NCBI GenBank assembly: GCA_018830385.1
Contig: JAHJSO010000015.1
Location: 1-7,450 of the forward strand
Direction of reading: 5' to 3'
DNA length: 7,450 nucleotides
DNA from: Elusimicrobiota bacterium
Lineage (GTDB): Bacteria; Elusimicrobiota; Endomicrobiia; CG1-02-37-114; JAHJSO01
The notes under the pieces were generated by a model. The model saw only the letters and a list, made by a program, of their open reading frames with translations, was not told where the DNA came from and made no database searches. Shown in pieces: positions 1-6,113 of the stretch. A program made the translations under genes and the position numbers. Position 1 is the stretch's first letter, and each line of letters begins with the position of its first letter.

Positions 1-9
1 CCCCCCCCC
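1..9. repeat. Run of nine C at the window edge
   Basis: A C9 homopolymer sits 1 nt past the stop codon of the small gene (G9 on its coding strand) and reaches the window boundary, so its true length is unknown. It could be a length-variable tract or a sequencing or assembly artefact. Confidence 0.5.
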
Positions 10-10
10 G

Positions 11-349
11 TTATTGTTTCCTGAACTTTATCTGCCGCGATAATTTCTTTGCTGCGGAATGCTGTTTCTTCGCCTGTGACCCCAGTCGGGCCATGCTTTC
101 ACACAACTCAATCGTTTCCCTGTCCGTTACGAGCCCCTGCTTATAAAGTGAATACGTCCTCTTGCCGATCGTATAAAGCTTTGACAATTTTGCTCTTTCA
201 AGGTCAAGTTCCTTAAGTTTGTGCCCGCCCGCGCGCAGACCCAGGGAAGCGTCTTCTTTTACTATTTCCGCTATTTCTCCCGCCCTGCTTTTAACCTTTC
301 CAAACTCTTCTTCCACTCTTGACAAAAATTTCTTCATCCTTTTTTGCAT
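11..349 (-). CDS. Small basic helical protein of unknown function
   Basis: A 112-residue protein that I do not recognise. I start it at ATG 349 (MQKRMKKFLSRV) because GGGAGG lies 7 nt upstream. The frame is open to an ATG at 499, but the extra 50 residues are Arg- and Gly-rich with low-complexity character (RRKRRFVRRR, GRGQGGGQ), would overlap the end of the ATPase gene, and translate the repeat-like gap, so they are probably not real. The protein is rich in Lys, Arg, Glu and Leu, has no signal peptide or membrane helix, and looks almost wholly alpha-helical with possible coiled-coil stretches (about 1-33 and 45-112). A central GKRTYSLYKQG element and a single Cys (about residue 83) are the only distinctive spots. 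Length and composition resemble small YtxH-like or phasin-like helical proteins, without a motif to decide. It follows the ATPase gene after 118 nt and may have its own transcript. The TAA stop is followed by a run of G on its coding strand. Confidence 0.72.
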   Translation of the reverse strand: MQKRMKKFLSRVEEEFGKVKSRAGEIAEIVKEDASLGLRAGGHKLKELDLERAKLSKLYTIGKRTYSLYKQGLVTDRETIELCESMARLGSQAKKQHSAAKKLSRQIKFRKQ

Positions 350-356
350 TTGATTA

Positions 357-362
357 CCTCCC
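357..362 (-). promoter_or_regulatory. Shine-Dalgarno site deciding the start of the small helical protein
   Basis: Reading on the minus strand, GGGAGG precedes ATG 349 with a 7-nt spacer (TAATCAA). It is among the strongest ribosome-binding sites in the window and is the main reason to prefer ATG 349 over the in-frame ATG at 499. Confidence 0.75.
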
Positions 363-372
363 GGTACACCGG
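361..372 (-). repeat. Short inverted repeat overlapping a ribosome-binding site
   Basis: CCGGT and ACCGG form a perfect 5-bp inverted repeat around 2 nt; a 4-bp stem with a 4-nt loop is the more realistic fold. Its 3' arm on the transcript touches the GGGAGG site of the small gene, so it could modulate ribosome access. The stem is short and could be chance. Confidence 0.35.
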
Positions 373-398
373 TAATTTGAACGCCTTGCGCCCGTGCC

Positions 399-453
399 AA
401 AATGTCAAATGTCAAGACCTGACCCCCGCCCTGACCCCGCCCCTGCTGGCCCC
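399..453 (-). repeat. Structured, repeat-like intergenic segment with G-quadruplex potential
   Basis: This lies in the 118-nt gap between the ATPase stop and the small gene. Plus-strand C runs at 423-427, 429-431, 435-438, 440-443 and 450-453 become G runs of 3-5 on the transcribed strand; the four between 423 and 443 are split by loops of 1, 3 and 1 nt, a strong G-quadruplex pattern. Next to them ATGTCAA occurs twice in perfect tandem (402-408 and 409-415), and CTGACCCC occurs twice (419-426 and 431-438). The minus-strand text GGGGTCAGGTCTTGACA resembles dispersed repeats that I recall near REP-associated tyrosine transposases in environmental genomes; that link is from memory and untested here. 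It could also serve as a transcript end or boundary between the two genes. Confidence 0.5.
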
Positions 454-467
454 GATACCACCGCCGT

Positions 468-1571
468 CTAACAAATCGTCGCTTCCTTCTCGGGGTCAAA
501 CAGGTGCACTTTGTTCATGTCAAAAACGACCTCTATCAACTGGTTTGACTTCGCCTGGTTGTGTGCGTCAACCCTGGCGATAAAATTATTTCTGCCTGAA
601 TTCATATGCAGATAGACCTCGGAGCCCATCGGTTCAACGACGTCCACGGTTACCGTAACGACGTTTCCTTCAAGCGGGCCTATCCTGTAAAAAAGTTTAT
701 CGTATATGTCCTCGGGCCTTATGCCCATCAGTAACTTCTGTCCTGCATAGGGGTCAATCGCTTTCTTCATATCATCGGCAAGTTTAACCTTGAACGTGCC
801 TTCATCCAGCCACAAACTCTCCCTGACTTTTATGACTTCAACCATGATAAAATTCATCGGCGGTGAACCGATAAAACCGGCTACGAATTTGTTCACCGGT
901 TTATCGTAAAGCAAGAGCGGCAAGTCAACCTGCTGGATTAATCCGTCTTTCATCACACAGATTAAATCACCCATAGTCATGGCTTCAACCTGGTCGTGCG
1001 TAACGTATATAATCGTGGTCTGCAGGCGCTCGTGCAATTTTTTTAATTCCGCCCTCATCTGCACCCTGAGTTTCGCGTCCAGGTTGCTCAGCGGCTCGTC
1101 AAACAAGAAGACCTTCGGCTTCCTGACTATGGCCCTGCCCACGGCGACCCTCTGCCGCTGGCCGCCTGACAGTTCCTTCGGCTTTCTGTTCATGAGATGG
1201 GGAATATTAAGAATTTCCGATGCTTCTTTCACCCTTGCTTCTATTTCTTTTTTGGAATAGCCGCGCAGTTTCAGCCCGAACGCCATGTTGCCATACACGC
1301 TCATATGCGGGTAGAGAGCGTAATTCTGGAACACCATCGCTATGTCCCTGTCCTTCGGCGGGACATTGTTCACCTTTTTGTCACCTATGAATATCTCGCC
1401 ATCGGTTATATCCTCCAGCCCGGCAACCATCCTCAAAGTGGTGGTTTTGCCGCACCCTGAAGGGCCTACGAGGATACAGAATTGTTTATCTGCAATATCC
1501 AGGTTGAAATCCTTTACTACCGTCGTTTCTCCGAATTTTTTAGTGACATTTTTTAACAATACCCGTGACAT
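468..1571 (-). CDS. ugpC: Sugar ABC transporter ATP-binding protein, MalK/UgpC/MsmX type
   Basis: A 367-residue cytoplasmic ATPase predicted to power uptake of sugars, oligosaccharides or glycerol-3-phosphate through an inner-membrane permease pair. All nucleotide-binding motifs are present: Walker A GPSGCGKTT at 36-44, Q-loop Gln82 (VFQNYALYPH), signature LSGGQ at 134-138, Walker B VFLFDEP at 154-160 with Glu159, D-loop SNLDAKLR, and H-loop His192 (YVTHDQ). The region from about 235 (GSPPMNF) to the end is the MalK-type TOBE/OB regulatory domain, with GIRPEDI at 283-289 and a terminal HLFDPE. Length fits the family (about 360-375). ATG 1571 has a strong GGGAGGG ribosome-binding site 3-4 nt upstream. 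No binding protein or permease is nearby, so it may act as a shared ATPase for several importers, as MsmX does in Bacillus. The family is certain; the symbol is a family-level label and the substrate is unknown. Confidence 0.93.
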   Translation of the reverse strand: MSRVLLKNVTKKFGETTVVKDFNLDIADKQFCILVGPSGCGKTTTLRMVAGLEDITDGEIFIGDKKVNNVPPKDRDIAMVFQNYALYPHMSVYGNMAFGLKLRGYSKKEIEARVKEASEILNIPHLMNRKPKELSGGQRQRVAVGRAIVRKPKVFLFDEPLSNLDAKLRVQMRAELKKLHERLQTTIIYVTHDQVEAMTMGDLICVMKDGLIQQVDLPLLLYDKPVNKFVAGFIGSPPMNFIMVEVIKVRESLWLDEGTFKVKLADDMKKAIDPYAGQKLLMGIRPEDIYDKLFYRIGPLEGNVVTVTVDVVEPMGSEVYLHMNSGRNNFIARVDAHNQAKSNQLIEVVFDMNKVHLFDPEKEATIC

Positions 1572-1613
1572 TTTCCCTCCCTGGGCACATCACATCCCGC
1601 ACCCGTTTTCGGA

Positions 1614-2399
1614 TTATTCCTCTGTTTCCGCATTTATGGTAACTTCAACTGATGACCCCTTCGGAACGCTTGAACCCGCTGCAGGTTTCTGCCTGAGTAT
1701 AATGTCAAAATCATGGTCAATGCTCGTCGTCCTTGAAATCCTGCCTAATTTCAGCCCCCTGCTGTCCAGCAGTGCCTGCGCCTCCGGGAGCGTCTTTCCC
1801 CACAGGTTCGGCACGCTTACCTTTACGATCACAGCCCTTTTAACAGGCGCTCCTGCGCTTACCGTAATGTCAATTACGGTACCCTTTTCAACCTCGGTGC
1901 CCGTGGCAGGGATGCAGGATATAACCCTGCCCTTCGGGACACCCGCTGATTTTTCACTGGATACGTCTCCGACGCTCAACCCCAGGGAAGTCAGTTGCGC
2001 GGTTGCTTCTTCCTTTGAAAGTGAAAACAAAACAGGCACCGACACCTTTTCCTTCCCCTTGCTGATTATGATTTCTATTTTTGATTTTTCAGGGAGGATA
2101 AGCCCCGCTATGGGCGACTGTCCCGTCACACTGCCTGCAGGGATTTCATCGTTATACTTTTCTCCGGACACCACCGTTATAAACCCCCTGTTTTCAAGTA
2201 TCTGTTTCGCCTCACTCAGGACAACCCCTTTCAGATTGGGCACTTCCGTCTTTTTAATGAACATTTTTTCAAGTAAGGGCGCACCGAATTTCACCATAAG
2301 CGCGCTGATTATCAGGGATACAAGAACGGACGTGGCAAGAGAAATCCAGAAAATCTTTTTTCCAATCTTTACCTGCTTAATCGGTGTTTGTTCTGTCAT
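1614..2399 (-). CDS. Membrane-anchored protein with three PASTA repeats
   Basis: A 261-residue single-pass membrane protein. A short basic cytoplasmic tail (1-15, ending KIGKK) precedes a transmembrane helix at about 16-37; the rest should face the periplasm. Three PASTA repeats follow: about 51-115 (VPNLKG to IIISKG), 119-183 (VPVLFS to ITVSAG) and 195-257 (VPNLWG to VEVTIN). Each has the typical VPNL/G start, a helix with LxxxG, a QxPxAG- or CIPATG-like turn and a final beta strand. PASTA modules bind peptidoglycan fragments or beta-lactams in PknB/StkP kinases and PBP2x, but here there is no kinase or transpeptidase domain, so the protein is probably a stand-alone envelope factor. ATG 2399 is chosen because AAAGGAG lies about 11 nt upstream and the helix follows directly. 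Separated by 55 nt from the upstream cyclase and 42 nt from the downstream ATPase. Domain call is firm; the role is unknown. Confidence 0.9.
   Translation of the reverse strand: MTEQTPIKQVKIGKKIFWISLATSVLVSLIISALMVKFGAPLLEKMFIKKTEVPNLKGVVLSEAKQILENRGFITVVSGEKYNDEIPAGSVTGQSPIAGLILPEKSKIEIIISKGKEKVSVPVLFSLSKEEATAQLTSLGLSVGDVSSEKSAGVPKGRVISCIPATGTEVEKGTVIDITVSAGAPVKRAVIVKVSVPNLWGKTLPEAQALLDSRGLKLGRISRTTSIDHDFDIILRQKPAAGSSVPKGSSVEVTINAETEE
1860..1881 (-). repeat. Perfect 9-bp hairpin inside the PASTA-protein gene
   Basis: TACCGTAAT (1860-1868) and ATTACGGTA (1873-1881) are perfect inverted copies around a 4-nt loop, in the codons for GTVIDITV at the end of the second PASTA repeat. There is no U-tract after it, so it is not a standard terminator. 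It may simply reflect codon constraints on a beta strand with alternating Val and Thr codons. Confidence 0.55.
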
Positions 2400-2454
2400 G
2401 TGCGTTCACTCTCCTTTTTGTGCTTTCCCGCCACACTCACCTTACGCCCTGCCC

Positions 2455-3795
2455 TTACTGGGTCTCCAGGAATTCCTTATACATACGGCTCTGGTCCCTT
2501 CCCTCTCTTTTAGCCATGTAGAGGGCTGAGTCGGCCGCTGAAATGAGCGCCTCCTTGTAATCAGCGTCCGCAGGATAAAGAGTAATACCTATACTGACGG
2601 CAAGTTCAATCTTTGTCCCGCCGTAATCAAAAACGTGCGACCGGACGCCCTTGCGTATTTTCTCTGCAATATTCATGGATTCTTCAATCTCGCAATGGGG
2701 CAGATAGATAATAAACTCCTCGCCGCCATACCTGGCTATCAGGTCCCCCTTGCGGATATTCTCCGTGAATATTTTTGAAATCTCCCTGAGGACAAAGTCC
2801 CCGGCAGGGTGGCCATACGTATCGTTAACGTTCTTAAAGTGGTCAATGTCAATCATAAAGACCGCAAACCTGTTTCCGTATCTCTTTGCCCTGAGTATCT
2901 CCTCATCAAACCTCTCAATAAAATATCTCCTGAGGAAAAGGTCGGTCAGCCCGTCCTTCCTTGAGCGCCTCTCCACCTCTTCATAAAGGTCGGACCTCCT
3001 CAACGCCAGGGTCAACTGTGAGAAAAACGGCGATATTTCATCAACGCATTCCTGCTCCTTGCCGACTTCAACCTGAAAAATAAAATATCCCAGGTTCTGT
3101 TCAAGGTAAACCGGCCAGAAAATGCTCCCGCCCAATTTCACTACGTCCTTGCTCCTGAGGAGGTCACTCCTGCCCCCCAGGAATTCAACCCAGTCGGGCT
3201 TGCTGCTTTCCTCGGAACAGAACATTGCGTCCTCGTCAATGCCCGTTTCACCTTTTTTATTGAAGTAAACGACCTGTTTTATTTTATCCGATTTTTTGAG
3301 GAGCGCCATGGTAAAATATTCAAGCATATCGTACATATCCATGTGCTCCACTATCTCTTTGCTTACCAGGTACATGTCCCTTATCTTTTCCAGGTTGACC
3401 TTCATTTTGGTGTGGGACTTTCTGATTGTATCCCTGACTCCGGTGAGCCCCTCAACCTTCTTGCGCAGATGCTTCAGTACCGGCTCATTTTTCTTTTCAA
3501 TGTCTTCGTAAGAACGGAAATAAATCGCGCCGAAATACATTGAGAGCAGGAGGTATATGTCGTAATTAAAAACGACAAACAGTTCCCTCGTTTTCAGGAA
3601 AGGCAACAACATCCCTATACCCGTCATAACCGGAAGGATATCCGAATAACGCAGGCAGAAATAAAACACCGCAAGAGGCATAACGAACATCCAGCACAGC
3701 GCGTACCTCTCGGGCAGCAACATCATCAGGATGCTCCATAAAACTACAAACCCGATTGCCGTTTTCTTATTCCTGCTGACTTTCAGCCATTCCAT
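2455..3795 (-). CDS. Membrane diguanylate cyclase, GAF-like-GGDEF (second of a tandem pair)
   Basis: A 446-residue inner-membrane protein predicted to synthesise c-di-GMP. Hydrophobic segments lie at about 12-28, 31-48, 53-67 and 72-93; a Lys/Glu-rich coiled-coil-like region spans 96-140. A diverged sensor domain, probably GAF-like, covers about 140-270 and lacks motifs that would reveal a ligand. The GGDEF domain is about 278-438, with Asp316 in MIDIDHFKNVND, GGEEF at 357-361, and an intact I-site RKGD at 348-351 spaced five residues before it. The C-terminal SIGIT and ADSALYMAKREGRDQ motifs are also present, so activity is expected. Its ATG lies inside the 3' end of the previous cyclase (13-nt overlap), which implies translational coupling and linked dosage. 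The shared domain order and close similarity of the catalytic domains suggest tandem duplication followed by divergence of the sensory halves. No EAL or HD-GYP hydrolase is encoded in the window. Confidence 0.95.
   Translation of the reverse strand: MEWLKVSRNKKTAIGFVVLWSILMMLLPERYALCWMFVMPLAVFYFCLRYSDILPVMTGIGMLLPFLKTRELFVVFNYDIYLLLSMYFGAIYFRSYEDIEKKNEPVLKHLRKKVEGLTGVRDTIRKSHTKMKVNLEKIRDMYLVSKEIVEHMDMYDMLEYFTMALLKKSDKIKQVVYFNKKGETGIDEDAMFCSEESSKPDWVEFLGGRSDLLRSKDVVKLGGSIFWPVYLEQNLGYFIFQVEVGKEQECVDEISPFFSQLTLALRRSDLYEEVERRSRKDGLTDLFLRRYFIERFDEEILRAKRYGNRFAVFMIDIDHFKNVNDTYGHPAGDFVLREISKIFTENIRKGDLIARYGGEEFIIYLPHCEIEESMNIAEKIRKGVRSHVFDYGGTKIELAVSIGITLYPADADYKEALISAADSALYMAKREGRDQSRMYKEFLETQ
3783..3795 (-). 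other. 13-nt overlap between the two cyclase genes
   Basis: The ATG of the second cyclase (3793-3795) lies upstream of the TGA stop of the first (3783-3785), in a different frame. Only a loose AGGAATAGGG-like purine stretch precedes the ATG, which fits reinitiation or coupled translation. Confidence 0.8.
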
Positions 3796-5195
3796 GTTTC
3801 TACCCTATTCCTGCCACCGTTTTTAGCATCGTAAAGCGCCCTGTCCGACGCATTTATAAAGTCGGCGATGCTTCCCATTGAGTTGTTTATCCCGCTGACA
3901 CCCAAACTTATCGTTATGCGTAAACGCAGGTATTTCTGCAAAACACCCTCCTGTGCATCCGCCGGAATCATAAACATTTCCGTCTGGACCGTCCTGCGGA
4001 CCTCTTCCGCCAGGTATGCCGCCCCGTCAACGCTTGTTTGTACCATAAGTATTGCAAACTCTTCGCCGCCGTACCTCACAACGATGTCCGTCTCCCTTGC
4101 CCTCTTTTTGAGAATCCCTGACAGTTGCACGAGGATTTTATCCCCTGCGGAGTGGCCGTAAACGTCGTTTACCTTTTTGAAGTGGTCTATGTCAATCAAT
4201 ACGAGTGAAAGCGTAAGGTTGTGCGACTTCGCCAGCAGGAATTCCTCCTCAAACCGTTCCTTGAAGTATTTATGGACGTAAAGACCGGTGAGCCCGTCGG
4301 TAATTGCCAGTTCCTGGGTTTTGTTGAACAATTCTGCATTCGTTATGGCCATTGAAGATATACCGCAGAATATTGAGAAAAGGCGGAGGTCGTCTTCGCT
4401 GAACGGGGTGTTGTCCTTAATCTGGATACATCCCCATTCCTGGCTGACCGGGTCAATGGGGATTGCAACTGCAATACAGGACGTATAGTCAAGGTCCGTA
4501 TCTCCGGTAATCCCGATGATTTTTCCTTCCTTTTTTATGTCCTTTATGCTTATGGGGTACCTTTTCTCAATTGACCACCTGCAAACGGGATCGGCTGTTT
4601 CCGCACACATGTCAACGACGATGACGCCCCGCCCTATGAATTTTTCCCCTTCGGACTTTATAAGTTTGACGAGTTTGTCTTTTTCCAGGACAATGCCCAG
4701 CTGGGTTGATATGTCCTTAAGTTGCGAATAACTGTTGTACTGGCGGGTGAAATTTTCTATTTCATCCGGGAGTTTGTTGATTTCCTCGTCTATCTCGTTC
4801 AGCGAGATTTCAAGGTTCTCCCTGTCCTCGTCGTATTTCGCCCCCCTCTTGCTCACCGTCTCAAGCAACCGCTGGAGCAATGCGAACAGAACCCACATCA
4901 GCCCGATTTCCAGCGCCACAATAATATTCTCAACCGGGAACGCGGCTCCCTTCGGGATGGGGTAGAGTATAACGATGAAAAAACCTATGAAAGTAAAGAT
5001 GACCGTTGTCGTCAAACTGCTCAGCGAACCGAAGAGGAAGTGTTCAAGGATGACAAGAATATTGAAAATGGGGAATATTGCAGCCGGCGGAACCGTCTGG
5101 TTTATCAGCGGTATCTCCCCTTTGATAAGGATGAAAACAAGCAATACGGCCAACGCCCATGCGGCAAACCTGATAATAAACTTTTTTTCAATCAT
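3783..5195 (-). CDS. Membrane diguanylate cyclase, GAF-GGDEF (first of a tandem pair)
   Basis: A 470-residue inner-membrane sensor predicted to make c-di-GMP from two GTP. Hydrophobic segments at about 7-24, 38-56, 60-80 and 90-112 form the N-terminal membrane domain. A charged helical, coiled-coil-like linker covers 115-155, a GAF domain about 156-288 (WGCIQIKDNTPFSEDDLRLF is a typical GAF C-terminal half), and a GGDEF domain about 297-466. Catalytic features are intact: metal-binding Asp335 in LIDIDHFKKVND, and the RYGGEEF signature with GGEEF at 376-380. RETD at 367-370, five residues before GGEEF, is an intact inhibitory I-site (RxxD), so product feedback is expected. A segment around 408-422 (MIPADAQEGVLQKYL) is about ten residues longer than in the next gene, before ITISLGVS. 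It starts 6 nt after the PorV-family gene with only a weak AAAAGA ribosome-binding site, suggesting translational coupling. Cyclase assignment is strong; the GAF ligand is unknown. Confidence 0.95.
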   Translation of the reverse strand: MIEKKFIIRFAAWALAVLLVFILIKGEIPLINQTVPPAAIFPIFNILVILEHFLFGSLSSLTTTVIFTFIGFFIVILYPIPKGAAFPVENIIVALEIGLMWVLFALLQRLLETVSKRGAKYDEDRENLEISLNEIDEEINKLPDEIENFTRQYNSYSQLKDISTQLGIVLEKDKLVKLIKSEGEKFIGRGVIVVDMCAETADPVCRWSIEKRYPISIKDIKKEGKIIGITGDTDLDYTSCIAVAIPIDPVSQEWGCIQIKDNTPFSEDDLRLFSIFCGISSMAITNAELFNKTQELAITDGLTGLYVHKYFKERFEEEFLLAKSHNLTLSLVLIDIDHFKKVNDVYGHSAGDKILVQLSGILKKRARETDIVVRYGGEEFAILMVQTSVDGAAYLAEEVRRTVQTEMFMIPADAQEGVLQKYLRLRITISLGVSGINNSMGSIADFINASDRALYDAKNGGRNRVETWNG

Positions 5196-5201
5196 TGTCT
5201 T

Positions 5202-6110
5202 TTAAAATTTGAACAACAAACTTATCCTGTGGGCGGTGCCAAAATCAGCATTCGGAAGATAGGCGTAATCAAGCCAGACGGCGGGATTTTTTTCAGCCAG
5301 GCCGATGCCCAACCCTCCCGTGAAATTGAACGCCTGCTGGTAGAAAACGCCCCCTCTGAAGACAAACATTTTTGAAAAAAACATCTCAAGGCCCATAGAT
5401 ACCTTTATTTTTGAATCAATCCTCTGTATTATGTCCAGCCCGAAATTATAACCGTCGCTGTGGGTGCCGAAGCCAAGCCGGGCTGTCGCCGGTAAAACGT
5501 CCCCCCCGATAGCGGAGCCGGCGTTCTGAATTGAAAAGCCGTAGGAAGAACGGGTCGCCTCTGAAAAATATAAAATCCCAACGTCCCCCGCCAGGGCGTA
5601 ATTATTCATGCTGTATAATTTCTCATTCAGATATTTTGCAGAAAATCCCAAATAGACACCCTCTGAAATGTACGCGGAATAAACCATGGAAAAAGCGGAA
5701 TCATTCAGATTGATTGTCTCCGTTTCCCTGACCTCAGCCGACGTATCATTAACCTGGACAAGCGTCCGGACCCTGTCCTGTGCCTGTAGCATACTGGCTG
5801 CCAGCCCGAAAACACTTTTACCTAACCTGTGTGCAAAAAACAAGCCGTGCAGGGTTACGTCTTCAAACCAGACAACGTGCGCAATCTGCAATTCGTTTTT
5901 ACTTGCTCTCCCGATGCCCGCGGGGTTGTATTCTATTGAGGACACGTCATCTCCGAGAGAGGTGAACGTCTCTGCAATGCCCTGCGGCCTGGCGGACAGC
6001 CCTATTTTCAGAAACGGCATGCCTGCAACGCCCGGTGTCCTTAAGATATCCGCAAAGACGTCCGCGGAACTGACGCAAACCAGACAGAACAATATAATTA
6101 TCGCGCCCAT
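5202..6110 (-). CDS. PorV/PorQ-family outer-membrane beta-barrel protein
   Basis: A 302-residue predicted outer-membrane protein. PorV (LptO) is the shuttle that carries type IX cargo from the translocon to the sortase complex; more distant relatives in candidate phyla have unproven roles. After a hydrophobic N-terminus (residues 3-16, possible cleavage after VFA at 18-20) comes the family hallmark: FLKIGLSARPQGIAETFTSL at 34-53, then DDVSSIEYNPAGIG, where the NPAG motif is diagnostic. The rest alternates short amphipathic strands with Gly- and aromatic-rich turns and ends in Phe (LLFKF), as expected for a barrel. ATG 6110 is forced because the two codons upstream in frame are TAG TAG; AAAGGAA lies about 7 nt upstream. 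The signal peptide is odd in having no Lys or Arg before its hydrophobic core. Placement directly after a subtilase with a sorting-type tail supports a role in exporting or anchoring that protease. Family call is strong; a true PorV function is inference. Confidence 0.88.
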   Translation of the reverse strand: MGAIIILFCLVCVSSADVFADILRTPGVAGMPFLKIGLSARPQGIAETFTSLGDDVSSIEYNPAGIGRASKNELQIAHVVWFEDVTLHGLFFAHRLGKSVFGLAASMLQAQDRVRTLVQVNDTSAEVRETETINLNDSAFSMVYSAYISEGVYLGFSAKYLNEKLYSMNNYALAGDVGILYFSEATRSSYGFSIQNAGSAIGGDVLPATARLGFGTHSDGYNFGLDIIQRIDSKIKVSMGLEMFFSKMFVFRGGVFYQQAFNFTGGLGIGLAEKNPAVWLDYAYLPNADFGTAHRISLLFKF

Positions 6111-6113
6111 CTA

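Noticed and set aside
403..415. Two TTGACA hexamers on the minus strand as a promoter -35 box
   Set aside because: No TATAAT-like -10 lies 16-19 nt downstream of either; they arise from the ATGTCAA tandem repeat. A weak promoter cannot be excluded.
350..499. N-terminal extension of the small gene to ATG 499
   Set aside because: The extra residues are Arg/Gly-rich and come from translating the G-rich gap; they overlap the ATPase gene, and a much better ribosome-binding site sits at ATG 349.
1759..1772. CTGCTG-TC-CAGCAG inverted repeat in the PASTA gene
   Set aside because: A 6-bp stem with a 2-nt loop in Leu codons; expected by chance at this density.
2400..2454. Possible terminator or promoter between the second cyclase and the PASTA gene
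   Set aside because: No stem-loop with a U-tract and no convincing -35/-10 pair; only the ribosome-binding site is clear.
1342..2529. Long plus-strand reading frame of 395 codons
   Set aside because: It runs antisense through the ATPase, the PASTA gene and the gap between them; its protein has no domain and a shadow-frame composition, while the minus-strand proteins have clear motifs.
4722..5375. Plus-strand reading frame of 217 codons
   Set aside because: It is antisense to the first cyclase and the PorV-family gene, which have recognisable domains; no ribosome-binding site or motif supports it.
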